Below, in pieces: positions 41,385 through 53,443 of a stretch of 64,000 bases of DNA. Made by a program: the position numbers and the translations under genes. How positions within the stretch are numbered: the stretch's first letter is position 1; each line of letters opens with the position of its first letter. The notes under the pieces were generated by a model. It had not been told where the DNA came from, searched no databases, and worked only from the letters and a program-made list of their open reading frames with translations. The DNA is taken from contig OZ022238.1 of NCBI GenBank assembly GCA_963978895.1, positions 3,365,161 to 3,429,160 of the forward strand, given 5' to 3'. The stretch is from Erpobdella octoculata (taxonomy: Eukaryota > Annelida > Clitellata > Hirudinida > Erpobdellidae).

Positions 41385-42965
41385 TTAAATTGGTAACTTT
41401 GTAACAAACGATGTCTTCGATGGAAATATAAATTCTTTAACCGCTCCAATCAAGTTGCATAAAAATTCAATTAATTCAACAAATGTCATGATGGTAACAC
41501 CTAACCACAAACTAAGACTTCCACCAACAGTTCCAAGCATAGAATCCCAAGAGTAAACAGGTGTGTCTGTAATTGAAGAGGGATTATCAAATAGAAAGGA
41601 AAATTTTACTTGCAAGAAGTTTGATCTGATTTTATTGTTTTCTCTAAAAAAATCATTCAGTTGTTCTGAGGTTATATTGACATCATTATAGTAGTTATAA
41701 ATTATGTCATGATAATCTTTAAAATAATTATATATTTTGTCACCACTAGAACGTTCTGGCTTGTTAATATATTGTTCAAAAAAATTCTTATGGTGAGAAA
41801 CTTTCGGCCAATCATACAAGGTTTGAACGGTTCGTTCGTAATACGTTTCAACGCAGGGTCTTTTACAGTTTGATCCACAGCTATAATAAACTTCCCCTAA
41901 AGACCAATATTCACAATAAAGTTGGTCTACTGCTTTTAGTGTCATATTAGTTTTCGTTTGTTTATCCAAAGTATTATTTTTTGATGCCAACGTAGTGTTG
42001 CCACATATGTCTCTATCGTTATACATTGGTAGAATAAATAGATATCCAGAAACACATTGACAATTTTCTAAAATAATGTCTTGCATGCATTTAATTTTGC
42101 AAAATTTGGGGTTATACAGAGTGTTTGAAGATTCGTCAATGTATATTTTACTCTCACAACCTTCACTGTTGTATGGTTTGTCTAAATTTGTTTTAACTTT
42201 CATGGATAATTCTACTAACGAATCAGTTCCTGTACCAAGATTGAATCCTTTTGATATATCACCTATATCTCCAGGAGCAGATAATTCTATTTTCACTCCA
42301 TCTGTATTCAAACTACCAGATTTAAAGTTGAAATCGTCTTGAATATTGTAGGATGTATTTGTGTATATTATCATAGCCAAAGCTTTTACCGAATTTTTGC
42401 AATGTTTTGGAATTTGAAATACATGACAATCGTAAAAATCTGGATCGTAGATATTTTCGTGTTTCAACTGAGTACAATTTTCATCATATACTTGTTGATC
42501 AGAAGTGTTAGTTATCGCAACGTCAATTAAAATTGGAATCGAATCATTAGTAATTGTTATATATTTTGGGAGAGATCTGGAATAAGTTTCATAAACCAAA
42601 TAAGTTAAGTCGTAACCTAATATTTTTTTCAAATCAGCTGTTATATTCTTCATTTTTTCAATGTAATCCTCTTGTGTAAAATAAATGTCATTATCAATTT
42701 GAGTAATTTTTGGTTTCATACTGCAAATAGTTATTGATGGAAATATATTCGGAGTTGTTAATTCTCCGTAGGCAGTTTTATAAGGATATGAACTGTACTT
42801 TACAAATAAACTAGCAAGTTGCCAAACAAGAACTCCTGAACATCCAAGAGCAGCTAACAACCAGATGATCTTGAAAGAAATTTGCTTTGATTTGACGATC
42901 TTCGACACGCCACGAACCGAAACATTTTCGCCAAATTTGACAAATTCTTCTTTAACGCGATTCAT
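41385..42965 (-). CDS. DEG/ENaC channel gene 6 (526 aa, single exon)
   Basis: Intact, and the last minus-strand member. RG at 18-19; TM1 about 33-55 (FKIIWLLAALGCSGVLVW); FPSIT at 75-79 with Cys81; GTGTDSLVEL and PYNSEGC in the ectodomain; thumb set KFC, IKC, ENC-QC, ICGN, LYC, YSC, SNC and RPC (KRPC where most have KKPC); TM2 with Gly489-Val-Thr491. The tail FPSKTSF...KLPI matches gene 2. Genes 2, 3 and 6 form the tightest group by eye. The conserved TATA block is 89 bases before the ATG, and the surrounding 5' DNA also resembles that of gene 3. Confidence 0.93.
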   Translation of the reverse strand: MNRVKEEFVKFGENVSVRGVSKIVKSKQISFKIIWLLAALGCSGVLVWQLASLFVKYSSYPYKTAYGELTTPNIFPSITICSMKPKITQIDNDIYFTQEDYIEKMKNITADLKKILGYDLTYLVYETYSRSLPKYITITNDSIPILIDVAITNTSDQQVYDENCTQLKHENIYDPDFYDCHVFQIPKHCKNSVKALAMIIYTNTSYNIQDDFNFKSGSLNTDGVKIELSAPGDIGDISKGFNLGTGTDSLVELSMKVKTNLDKPYNSEGCESKIYIDESSNTLYNPKFCKIKCMQDIILENCQCVSGYLFILPMYNDRDICGNTTLASKNNTLDKQTKTNMTLKAVDQLYCEYWSLGEVYYSCGSNCKRPCVETYYERTVQTLYDWPKVSHHKNFFEQYINKPERSSGDKIYNYFKDYHDIIYNYYNDVNITSEQLNDFFRENNKIRSNFLQVKFSFLFDNPSSITDTPVYSWDSMLGTVGGSLSLWLGVTIMTFVELIEFLCNLIGAVKEFIFPSKTSFVTKLPI

Positions 42966-43053
42966 TTTTTGGATAATAAACTAAATAAATTATTTTTTTT
43001 TATAATATTGTACTGTCATTTCAACAACCGGCTATAAACGGAAGAAAGTTTTA

Positions 43054-43067
43054 GTCACCATTTATAG
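43054..43067 (-). promoter_or_regulatory. TATA-like block upstream of channel gene 6
   Basis: The sense strand reads GATCTATAAATGGTGACT, then AAAACTTTC. It is the same block as at gene 3, with GGTGAC for GACGAC. Confidence 0.58.
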
Positions 43068-43161
43068 ATCTAACCGAAATAGTCGCCACAGTTATGTAGG
43101 CAGGTCTACTAAAAAATTTATATTTTTTCCGTGATATTGTTCTAATGAACATTCTGAAAAT

Positions 43162-43405
43162 AATACGTCCACTCAGCCTTTCATCCTTAACTGGTCGATA
43201 AATGTACCAGTTTCACGACTGGGGTGATAGGGGTTGGATCATCCAGGTTTCGGATACACGTGCGGGTGGCAGGTAAAAAACTGTTGTCCCATTGTTAGCC
43301 AGTGTATTCCCATATGCACACTCCGTTTTCCCCGCTGCTGAGGTGTATATTTCATGTTGCGGTGCCCTAAGTATCATGTCATGACCTTTACCTTTTTTTA
43401 CCTTC
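43162..43405 (+). mobile_element. SINE body without head (5' truncated)
   Basis: Starts inside the body (CACTCAGCCTTTCATCCTT), then GGTCGATAAATGTACCAG, CACGACTGGGG and GGTGGCAGGTAA, with a tail of CATGACCTTTACCTTTT. It aligns with 4255-4480. It inserted just upstream of the gene 6 promoter. Confidence 0.8.
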
Positions 43406-43589
43406 ATCTTTTAATAAATCATTTAAGGCGGCTGGCTGACTGGTTGGTGAGGAAAAGTTGCTGGGGAGACGATATTTTTATTTCTCCCAGTTGCGATTAT
43501 CTATTTCATAAGTGGAATTTTCTGAAATTCCCACCTATGAATAAAATGTTCGCTTTTTAGCTACTGTTCAATGCAATTAATAATTAGAT

Positions 43590-43725
43590 CCCTTAGCCGG
43601 ACGAGCCGATCCGCGAAAGTACTAAACCGCTGCCGGTCAATAAAATCGCGGCAAAGCTGCAAGCCGGCGGCAAGATAATTAAGCCCCGTCGGCCGAGATA
43701 ATCGTGACAAGCCGGGATTTAAAAT
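43590..43725. other. GC-rich island of unknown origin
   Basis: About 130 bases dense in CCGG, GCCG and CGCG words (for example GCAAGCCGGCGGCAAG) inside DNA that is about 70 percent AT. No convincing ORF. It could be the end of a transposon from another base-composition class. Confidence 0.4.
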
Positions 43726-43864
43726 TTTTTTATTCTGATAATATAATTTTTTAACAAATTATTCATTTAAAACCCCAACCGTTCTGGTACATGACTCGTG
43801 GTTTACTCTATCTACAACATCGGAACAGGGGCCTTGAAGTTCTTTAGGACTAGCGCCAGTTTAA

Positions 43865-44082
43865 ATTTATTATTATCATCATTATCATCACCATCCTTTT
43901 TCAAGACAAGTCTTGCACAAAGGCGAGATAGGGTTCCTGCAAAATCAGCCATTTATGGGCACCTATCACTTTTAGCAATGCATGTGACCTCGCATTACGC
44001 CGGTGACGCAGTTGAGGCTCGAACTGCCGACCTAAAGATCGACAGGCGAACGCTCTACTGCTCTGCTACCAGCGCCTCTTAA
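43865..44082 (-). mobile_element. tRNA-derived SINE, second family
   Basis: On the minus strand it starts AGGCGCTGGTAGCAGAGCAG (A-box-like TGGTAGCAGAGC), has GGCAGTTCGAGCCTC as B-box, then a body of about 150 bases ending in a GATGATAATGATGATAAT tail. The body does not match the 4142 family. Confidence 0.7.
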
Positions 44083-44474
44083 TTATTATTGTTATTATTA
44101 TTATTATTTGCATTTCCAGTTGACGCAATAGATGGCGTCTGCGTGAAAAAAAAACTTTCAAGCGATCATGATTTTATCAAAAACTATAAATAACTAAATA
44201 TAAAAACTATATATAAAGTATAAATATAAACAACGGTAAAACTATTATTGCATTAAAAAATCGATTTGCATAACGTACAAATATAAAAGTGTAATTTTAT
44301 AAAAACTTTGTTTTTTGTTTCGACTTCTTCTTTTCTCTCCCTCTTTTTCTTTTTTTCTCTCTTTCTCTCTCTGGACGTCATACATATTATGTCCACATTA
44401 TTTTATTTTCGTTTTGCTATTTTCACCCATTTTAAAATAAGAATGACTAAATTACAGTTTTTTAATGGTTTGTT

Positions 44475-46046
<1,572 letters not shown>

Positions 46047-46054
46047 ATATATAT

Positions 46055-46100
<46 letters not shown>
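46047..46100. repeat. (TA)n microsatellite, right border of composite repeat
   Basis: About 26 TA units with one AGA interruption near 46056. Confidence 0.9.
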
Positions 46101-46103
<3 letters not shown>

Positions 46104-46204
46104 TAATGCTGATATTTAAAACTGTTCCTAAATGTAAACAAAACATGTGTGTGCGTTTATATTTATTTAATAAACTAACCTATAAATGCTAAAATGGGTT
46201 GTTC

Positions 46205-46385
46205 TATCAAAATCAAACTACAAAGCCTAGTGCTTTATTATTCACATGCATTTATACAAATAATCGATTGTTATTTATTATTAAAACAAGTCAGATAGAA
46301 AATATCTCAGAACTATCTCGTTGACTGAAAACCTACCTGTTCGATTAGTTCGTGACCGAGCGCTATTGCATGTCACTTAAACAGG
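46205..46385 (+). mobile_element. Retroelement-like repeat, copy B (LINE 3' end)
   Basis: Aligns with 28285-28490: CAAACTACAAAGCCTAGT, TTATTCACATGCATTTATAC, TTATTATTAAAACAA and GTGACCGAGCGCTATTGC. Both copies lie shortly after a (TA)n tract. Confidence 0.7.
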
Positions 46386-46530
46386 GTATGCGAATTTTTC
46401 ATCAAAGGATGATTCATCAAGGGACTGTTCATCAAGGACTATTCATCAATGGACTATTCATCAAGAGACTATTCTTCAAAGGACTATTCATCAAGAGGAC
46501 GGTTTATCATATGGACTGTTCATCCCATGT
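46385..46530. repeat. Short minisatellite (TTCATCAAGGGACTA-like)
   Basis: About eight or nine units of 15-16 bases, (A)TTCATCAA(G)GGACT(A/G), placed where the LINE-tail repeat should end. Confidence 0.75.
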
Positions 46531-46829
46531 CTATTTCCGTAGAGTTGTCTTACAATAGGATTTGATTTAAGGGCCATAATTGCATATCGTGCATGTATGA
46601 ACTACACTTTTTTTAAGGATGTTATGCATGTATGACAAATCATACACTTCTGTCATTACATGAGTTTAAATTAATTTATCAGAATAAATCTTCTAAACAT
46701 CTAACCTCATTTCTTCCTTTAGTTTTTCTAGCATAATTTTTTCTATATATAACTCCTTTCCCTGTTATACGTAGCTTAGGTTTTCATTTTAACTCTAACT
46801 TGTCGTTGATTTCTCAAATTTTATTTTTT

Positions 46830-46935
46830 TTGCCAGGGGTTGAAAACCTTCCTTTTTAGTCAATTTGTAGCCGAGCGCTTTTGAACGCCTCGTCAAATAA
46901 AGTGATATATAAAGTGAAATTGATTGATTGATTAG
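46830..46935 (+). mobile_element. LINE 3' tail, copy C
   Basis: GTAGCCGAGCGCTTTTGAAC, GCCTCGTCAAATAAAGTGAT, then AAATTGATTGATTGATT. A (TTGA)n tail of this kind is typical of CR1/L2-type LINEs. Confidence 0.6.
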
Positions 46936-47484
46936 AATTGAACTGCAGGCTTTTTCAAAAACAACAACATAAGTGCAATGGTATTGGATAGTTTTTCACG
47001 GTTAAAGAGAAAAAAGTAGCATAAAGGTTGTACAACATCAAGAACATTATTATTTGGTTAACGTCAAAAATCATAACTCTACAGTACATATAAACATAAA
47101 CATATACACCAAGAAATAACATTGAGCAAAGTTAGAACAAAACACCTAATGAATTAGTTGCGCAAGCCCCATAAATATTTTGCCACGCTGCATTGCTATT
47201 CAAAATAAAAACAAATGGTAATGTAAAACATAGAAGCTTTTCAAAAAATCTATTCAGCAGCAAAAAACAATCAAGAAATTCAACAAAAAATATTATTGAC
47301 CGTCATTTTGTTTTGTTACAATGCACGCTTGCTCGAGCGGTTCCATTATTACCGTTACATTAAACCGCTGGTTTGTATAACTGTATAATTTCTGAGTCTG
47401 AAGCTCTGAAAGTTACTAGTAAAACCGACTCAAGTTTTGTAACATTACGAAATAACTAAAATATTACATTTTTGCAAAAAAAAA

Positions 47485-49008
47485 ATGAAACGCGTAAAAG
47501 AAGAATTTGTTAAATTCAGTGAAAATGTCTCAGTGCGTGGCGTATCAAAGATTGTTAAATCGAAAAAAGCTCCTTTTAAGATCATGTGGCTGTTAGCTGC
47601 TCTTGGATGCTCGGGAATTCTCATTTGGCAGCTTGCTACTTTATTTTTGAATTACAGTTTATATCCTCATAGAACTACCTTCGGTGAAAAACCAACTTCG
47701 AATGCATTTCCAGCGATTACTCTTTGCAGTATGGAACCATTGTTTGCTCAAATAGATACTGACATGTATTTTACACTAGATGAGTACAGGGAAATAATAT
47801 TCAACATAACACCTTCTCTGAGAGAACAGCCATGGTTAATTTATAAAACTTATTTTACGACTCTCCCAAAATTTAAAACAAAATCAAACAACTCAATTCC
47901 TTTTCTGGTGGATTTGGCAATGGCGGACACTATTGATCAGCCCATTTTGAATACAAATTGCGCACCCATAATATATGATAATATTTACCACCCAGAATTT
48001 TTCGAATGTTATCTATATGAAATTCCAAAAATCTGTAACATTTCAATTAAACTTCTTGCTATGATACTATACACAAACACTCTTTATACTTTTCAAGACT
48101 CTTTTGATTTCCAATACGACAACTTGAATACAGATGGAGTAAAAGTAAGGTTAACTGCGCCTGGTGTTTTTGCAGATATGTCGGGAGGATTCAATCTTGG
48201 TACAGGCACAGATTCGTTGGTTAAAATGACAATGAAAGTTAAAACAATTTTGGACAAGCCATATAACATTGAAGGTTGTGAAAAAAATAAATACCTTGAT
48301 GAATCTTCAAACACTTTATATGACACTCGTATCTGCCAAATAGACTGTATTCAAAAGAAAATATTAGAAAAGTGCTCATGCGTTTCCGGATTTAAATTCA
48401 TTCCGCCATTGTTAAACAATGAGAGTATATGCGGCAACACTACTTTGGCATCAAAAAACAACAACATGGATAGAGAAATGGAAGCATACCAGATAAAGAA
48501 AGCAGTTGAGCAATACGAATGTGAGACAAATATTAACAATGAATTTCATGGAGAATGTATAAAAACTTGTAGAAACCCTTGTGTCGAAACGTTTTACGAG
48601 GAAAATGTTCAAACTTTGTACGATTGGCCAAAAGTTTCATTTCATCAGCAGTTTTTTACAAAATACATAAATCATTATCGTCAAAGTGACTCAGTGTACA
48701 ACCATTTCAAAGAATACTTTGATTTCTTTGATGGCAACAACAATGGTAATAACTTAACCTCCAAACAACTAACTGAATTCTTTAGAATAAATAACAAAAT
48801 CAGTAGAAATTTTCTGCAAGTAAAATTTCAATTCACATCTGATTATCCTTCCTCGATTACTGATACACCTGTTTACACTTGGGAAACTCTACTTAGCAGT
48901 ATTGGTGGAAGTCTCAGTTTGTGGTTAGGAGTTACCATCATGACATTTGTTGAAATAATTGAGTTTTTGTGTAATTTGATTCTTGTAATAATTAATCTTG
49001 CTAAATAA
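47485..49008 (+). CDS. DEG/ENaC channel gene 7 (507 aa, single exon)
   Basis: Intact, and the first plus-strand member. Very close to gene 1 along its length: TYFTTLPKFKTKSNNSIP, LAMADTIDQPIL, FECYLYEIPKICNIS and IINLAK at the end share wording with gene 1 only. RGVSKI at 18-23, FPAITLCS after TM1, TM2 SSIGGSLSLWLGVTIM. It has the standard ten thumb cysteines (GEC, KTC, NPC at the end, with NEF where gene 1 has NEC). The tail is almost absent. No TATA block like that of genes 1-3 and 6 is found upstream, although gene 1 has one, so the duplication or inversion separated coding and promoter DNA or the block has decayed. The start ATG follows an A-run. Confidence 0.93.
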   Translation: MKRVKEEFVKFSENVSVRGVSKIVKSKKAPFKIMWLLAALGCSGILIWQLATLFLNYSLYPHRTTFGEKPTSNAFPAITLCSMEPLFAQIDTDMYFTLDEYREIIFNITPSLREQPWLIYKTYFTTLPKFKTKSNNSIPFLVDLAMADTIDQPILNTNCAPIIYDNIYHPEFFECYLYEIPKICNISIKLLAMILYTNTLYTFQDSFDFQYDNLNTDGVKVRLTAPGVFADMSGGFNLGTGTDSLVKMTMKVKTILDKPYNIEGCEKNKYLDESSNTLYDTRICQIDCIQKKILEKCSCVSGFKFIPPLLNNESICGNTTLASKNNNMDREMEAYQIKKAVEQYECETNINNEFHGECIKTCRNPCVETFYEENVQTLYDWPKVSFHQQFFTKYINHYRQSDSVYNHFKEYFDFFDGNNNGNNLTSKQLTEFFRINNKISRNFLQVKFQFTSDYPSSITDTPVYTWETLLSSIGGSLSLWLGVTIMTFVEIIEFLCNLILVIINLAK

Positions 49009-49429
49009 ATTTTTATCATTTATCACGTGTTTCTATTTTTAAAGCTATTTTATTTTTTGTCTTTTTAATATAACAATAAAAAAAACTATAAAAAGTTAAA
49101 AGAAAACGTTTTTAAATTGCTTTCAATTATTTTGATTTTGTACAGTGTGAATTTTTTTATTTTGTTTTTTTACAAGCCGCTGAGATAATGTTCTTGTGGC
49201 GTGAAACGTCAAAGCTGAAATAAAATAAAAAACTTCTGAAATATGAAAAACATTAAACTTTCTCAATGTGATTGTAACTAATTTTTGCATTTAACAAATG
49301 TCATTTGTTGAATAGACTTTTTGCTATGACGTTATTTCAATTGTTTTAATTCTTATTATTACGTTATTTTTGCATAATAATTTATTATTTAAAAAGAAAG
49401 AACGTGCATTTTCTCAAAGTTGCATTTTT

Positions 49430-49455
49430 TTCGGGGGGGGGGGGGGGGGGCGGGG
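49430..49455. repeat. Poly-G tract
   Basis: A run of about 18 Gs after CATTTTTTTC, with a further CGGGGGTGG. It may form a G-quadruplex and is a likely place for sequencing error. Confidence 0.85.
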
Positions 49456-50669
49456 GTGGCTTCCATTGACGGAATTTGAAATGGAAACGGACAGAAATAA
49501 AAGAACTTCAAAGAAACGTTAACTGAAACGCAAAAATGTAACGCAACCAGTGTTTCATTCGAACGTTTTAAATAAAACTTGTCTTCTCCAAAAATTTTCA
49601 AATCCCTTCAAAAGTTCAAATCAACCTAAAAACCAGTAGACAGTTATTTCACGTATAAGGTTTGAATTCGAGTAGAATGTTTTGAAAAAATTCGATTTTA
49701 AAAACCGAACTATTTCTAAAAATAAGGTACAACAACGTTTCAGTTATTGACCATGTGGACAGGTAAAGTTTATTAAGTTTTGGAAAAAAAATTAAAATAA
49801 AGTTTCGACAGACAGGCAATAATTGTGCAACCCATCAATGAATGGACCCACTAATGTTTTTTTCGGGTGGCTACTCACACCATAATCCCTTCACTGGTAT
49901 TTTTTTTTCATTAAAATTTGTGGATGCATCATACTGGTGCGTCTTTTAAAAACTGCAAATGTTTTATGTTTATTTCCTGCCATTAGCTGAATTTGCAACA
50001 AAGAGAGTTAAGCGATTAGCAGTTATTATTTTTAGTATCCAATGCTGGTATGAGCAGAATGTACCGCCGTGTATAAGAAACAACTGAATACTACTGTCTA
50101 TTGTTAATATAATGAGGAAACCATAATGGGAGATTCTGCATCAGGACAAAAATGGAAATTCTCTGCTTGTTCTTATACTTGTTATTTCAGCAAATGCTTC
50201 CTCATATAACAACAATTTTGAATATACAAAAGCAGCTTATAACATATCAACAAAAATTGACAGTAACTCGTATTGAAGCAGCCTATATAACATGTCAGCC
50301 AAAACTGACCGTATTGTATAATTTTATGGGTTTGTTCACTCAGCTGAAAATGATTACATAAAAATCACAGAAATGATAAAAACAAATAAATGTACAATTT
50401 AGTTATGTAAAAAAAGATTCTATAGTGTTTTAATATGGTTCACTTTTTTTTATTACTATAAAATCACAATTAACAGCTTGGCTTAGTAGAACAAAAATTG
50501 AGAAGTAGCTCAATTCAAACATCAAAACTATCGATTGCCATTTTCTTAATTTTAAATACCCTTTAAAGTCAAGGGGTTAGGGTAAAATACTGAATCAAAC
50601 TAAAACCCCACTGAAATGTAGTTTGTTGTTTTTTTTTGATAAAAGAAGAATTGCGAATGCTCGGCTTTT

Positions 50670-50820
50670 TAAAATTAAAATCTTATGTATGTTCGGATAG
50701 TGCAGAAATAAAAACACCTGTTGAAGTTTACTACAATAGAAAAATGTATACTCAGCCTGATTGGCCAAAGCTCTGCACCCTAATTTTTTTTAATCAAACC
50801 TCTAGTATTAATACTCAAAG
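50670..50820 (+). pseudogene. DEG/ENaC relic A (thumb end / WPK segment)
   Basis: A short open piece reads VCSDSAEIKTPVEVYYNRK, then QPDWPKL and FF, matching the paralog order C...C-KKPC-VETYYE...DWPK...FF. Two cysteines are gone (KKPC has become KTPV). No other domain is recognisable around it, so this is an old, mostly erased copy. Confidence 0.65.
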
Positions 50821-51639
50821 TTATATTGTTTGGTTTGCTGTGCTAAATTAAATGTTATTTATAAACTTTGATCTTATTAAACATCAATTAATTAAAAGAA
50901 ATAAATAAATTAATAGCTGTGTCCTGCAATCATTCCTTTTTTTCTGCAGGACTGACTTAACTTTTCAGTGACTCATTTGGTAATGAATTTTGTGGTAAGG
51001 GAATGTTTTTATCGTTTTCAATCAAGCAATTAGCAAATGTCCAATTAGAAAACTCAGTTCAACAAGATCAATACTCATGCATCGTTACTTTATTATAAAT
51101 TTTATTATTTTTTCTCTTAACGTGGCACATGAATTTGTGTTGACTGTGTTATAGTTCATTCATAAAATTTCTTTCAAAGTCAGAATTTCATAAACTACCG
51201 TTCAGTGAGAAGTAGGTAAATTTTAGTTTTATTGTAGTGAATAGAAGTAATTTAGTCATTAAATTAATTAGTTAATACAATAGAATGCTATGCAATTATT
51301 ATTTAACGACACGCCATATCAAGATTGGAGTATAAAGGCAAGAATATCAGGAGATATCCGTATGTCCATTTTTACATAAACATTAAAGGTAGCCATTTAT
51401 AGGTGCAGGTAAAATTATCTTTCACTCATAGTCTTTGCTCAAAACAACGTTTCCTTAAGCTTATTGAATCCAACGAATTTTCGATTTTAGAATCAGTTTA
51501 TAATGTATATTTCATAATCTTACCTAAACACACTTCAACTTATGGGATCGGCTCGTACGCGAACGGACTTGTACGCAAGTATATACGATAACGATGGTTA
51601 ATATACATTTTCATTACAAATAAACTCAACATAACTTAC

Positions 51640-52372
51640 CCCTTGGTACTGACATTGTTGTCTCTCCTGTTGGTTCTATTCGTAGCCTAGGAGTTCTCTT
51701 TGACAGCTCACTTAGCCTCATCCCTCATATATCCTCAATATTCCGTGCCTGCTTTTTTCACATTCACCCCATTTGACAGATAAGATCATCTCTGAATCAG
51801 TCCTCTCTCAAGATTCTCATCCACGCTTTTTATCTCTCAAGATTGGATTACTGTAATGGAATTCTGGCTGGCCTCTCCGTTTCGACTCTCCATCTTTATA
51901 CGAGTGTTCTTCATTCCGCCGCCCGCCTGGTTGTTGGTGCACCAACCCCTGAACATATCTCTCCTATCCTCGGTCAATTGCACTGGCTTCCCATTTCGTC
52001 CAGAATTTCTTATAAACTAGTAGCACTTCAATATTCTTCAAAACAGCTTCCCATCTTACTTGCTCGATCTTATCAATCTCTGTTAGAACTACCCGGAAAG
52101 ACTCCGTTCATCATCTCGTCGCGACCTTACTGTTTCCTGCGTTCGTCATAATTACGCGAGAAGAGCTTTTTCAGTTGCAGCTCCGATTGCCTGGAACGGC
52201 CTACCATCTGCCATAAAGATATTAGAAACTATTACTGACTTTAAAACCTCTTTAAAAAGTCATTTACTTAATTACGTTTAAAACTTTTAAATTTATATTA
52301 TTGCACGTCGTCACCTTTGGGCAAAACATGTTTTGTTTAGGCGACTAATAAATTTTAGTTAAATTGAATTGA
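51640..52372 (+). pseudogene. CR1/L2-like LINE remnant (reverse transcriptase C-terminus and 3' tail)
   Basis: Frames read RSLGVLFDSSLSLIPHISS, then SRLDYCNGILAGLS, LHSAARLVVGAP, ISPILGQLHWLP and, after frameshifts, RRAFSVAAPIAWNGLPSA and FKTSLKSHL. These are the standard C-terminal motifs of CR1/L2-type LINE ORF2. A stop lies near 51772 and there is at least one shift near 52100-52130. The tail ends GTTAAATTGAATTGAATT. It is 5' truncated: the catalytic part of the RT and the endonuclease are absent. Confidence 0.85.
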
Positions 52373-53443
52373 ATTCGCGGCTCTTTGAAATTTGTGACCC
52401 CCACTGGGGGTTCAAGATTTGGTAACCACAGCACTGGTATCAGCAGTTATAATCATTTTAAATTATAACTTTGATTGATATTCATCAAGCTCGGTTTTAC
52501 AGCCGAAAAATAATTTTTGGATGTTTTTCATTTTTAGCACCATTTCTATTGTCTTTGTAGACATTGAAGCACCACTGTTAGCCATTTACGTCTAATATTT
52601 TTTGTACAAAAATAAACGCAAATCTGAATATTTTAATGAATGTTCAATTTAAAGGAAATGTTAAGTTTTTTTCTAAGTTTTAGATTGTAGGTCTAAAAAT
52701 TAATTGATAATTAATAACTTTTTATATCAGTAAGTTTTTTTTATGAAAAAAAATGTTAATCGATTTTTTTAATTTTGTTTATAGAAAATACTCATTGGCT
52801 TTCATAACACAATTTTCATTTATAACAGTTCACAGTTCTTGACAAAAAAGTGTTTTTAGAACTCAAATAGCAGTACTTTCTTTTGTGGATCATAATTAGA
52901 TTTTTTTTCTTTTATCCAGGGTTAAGATTGACTTGCAAAAGCGAAACAAGAATCATGCGCCAACTGTTCATTGGCTTTTGAAAATTACAACTAAAAGTTT
53001 TTTAATTTAATTATTTTTCTATTTAAAAATAACCACTTGAGTAAATAATTCACATGTATTTTTAATCAACGCTTAACTTATTTGCAACAATTATTTTCTA
53101 GCAATTTTTGCATAATTATAAGTATTTTTGAAATATGAACAATGATTAACATTTTGAACAAACGTTTATTTTCATTTAGTAAGAATATTTTGTGATAATA
53201 ATTTTAAGGCTCTTTCGTTTGTAAATAACGCGTTTATTAAGTATTTGTCTTAATGTGCATTTTTATTTGTATGTAAGCGTTGTGGGAATAACCATGACAA
53301 TATCCCTAGAACATCTATGACTAGTCGGACAACTAACGCATACATACAAACACACAATAAAATAGATTTGTATTTATATTTTTTTTATATGTTTAGAGTT
53401 ATATAGATAGTATAGCATATTATCATATCTGAAAAATCAACAG

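Noticed and set aside
50152..50361. Signal-peptide-like ORF as possible SOD first exon
   Set aside because: A hydrophobic start is visible, but it is 3 kb away with no fitting donor and several competing frames.
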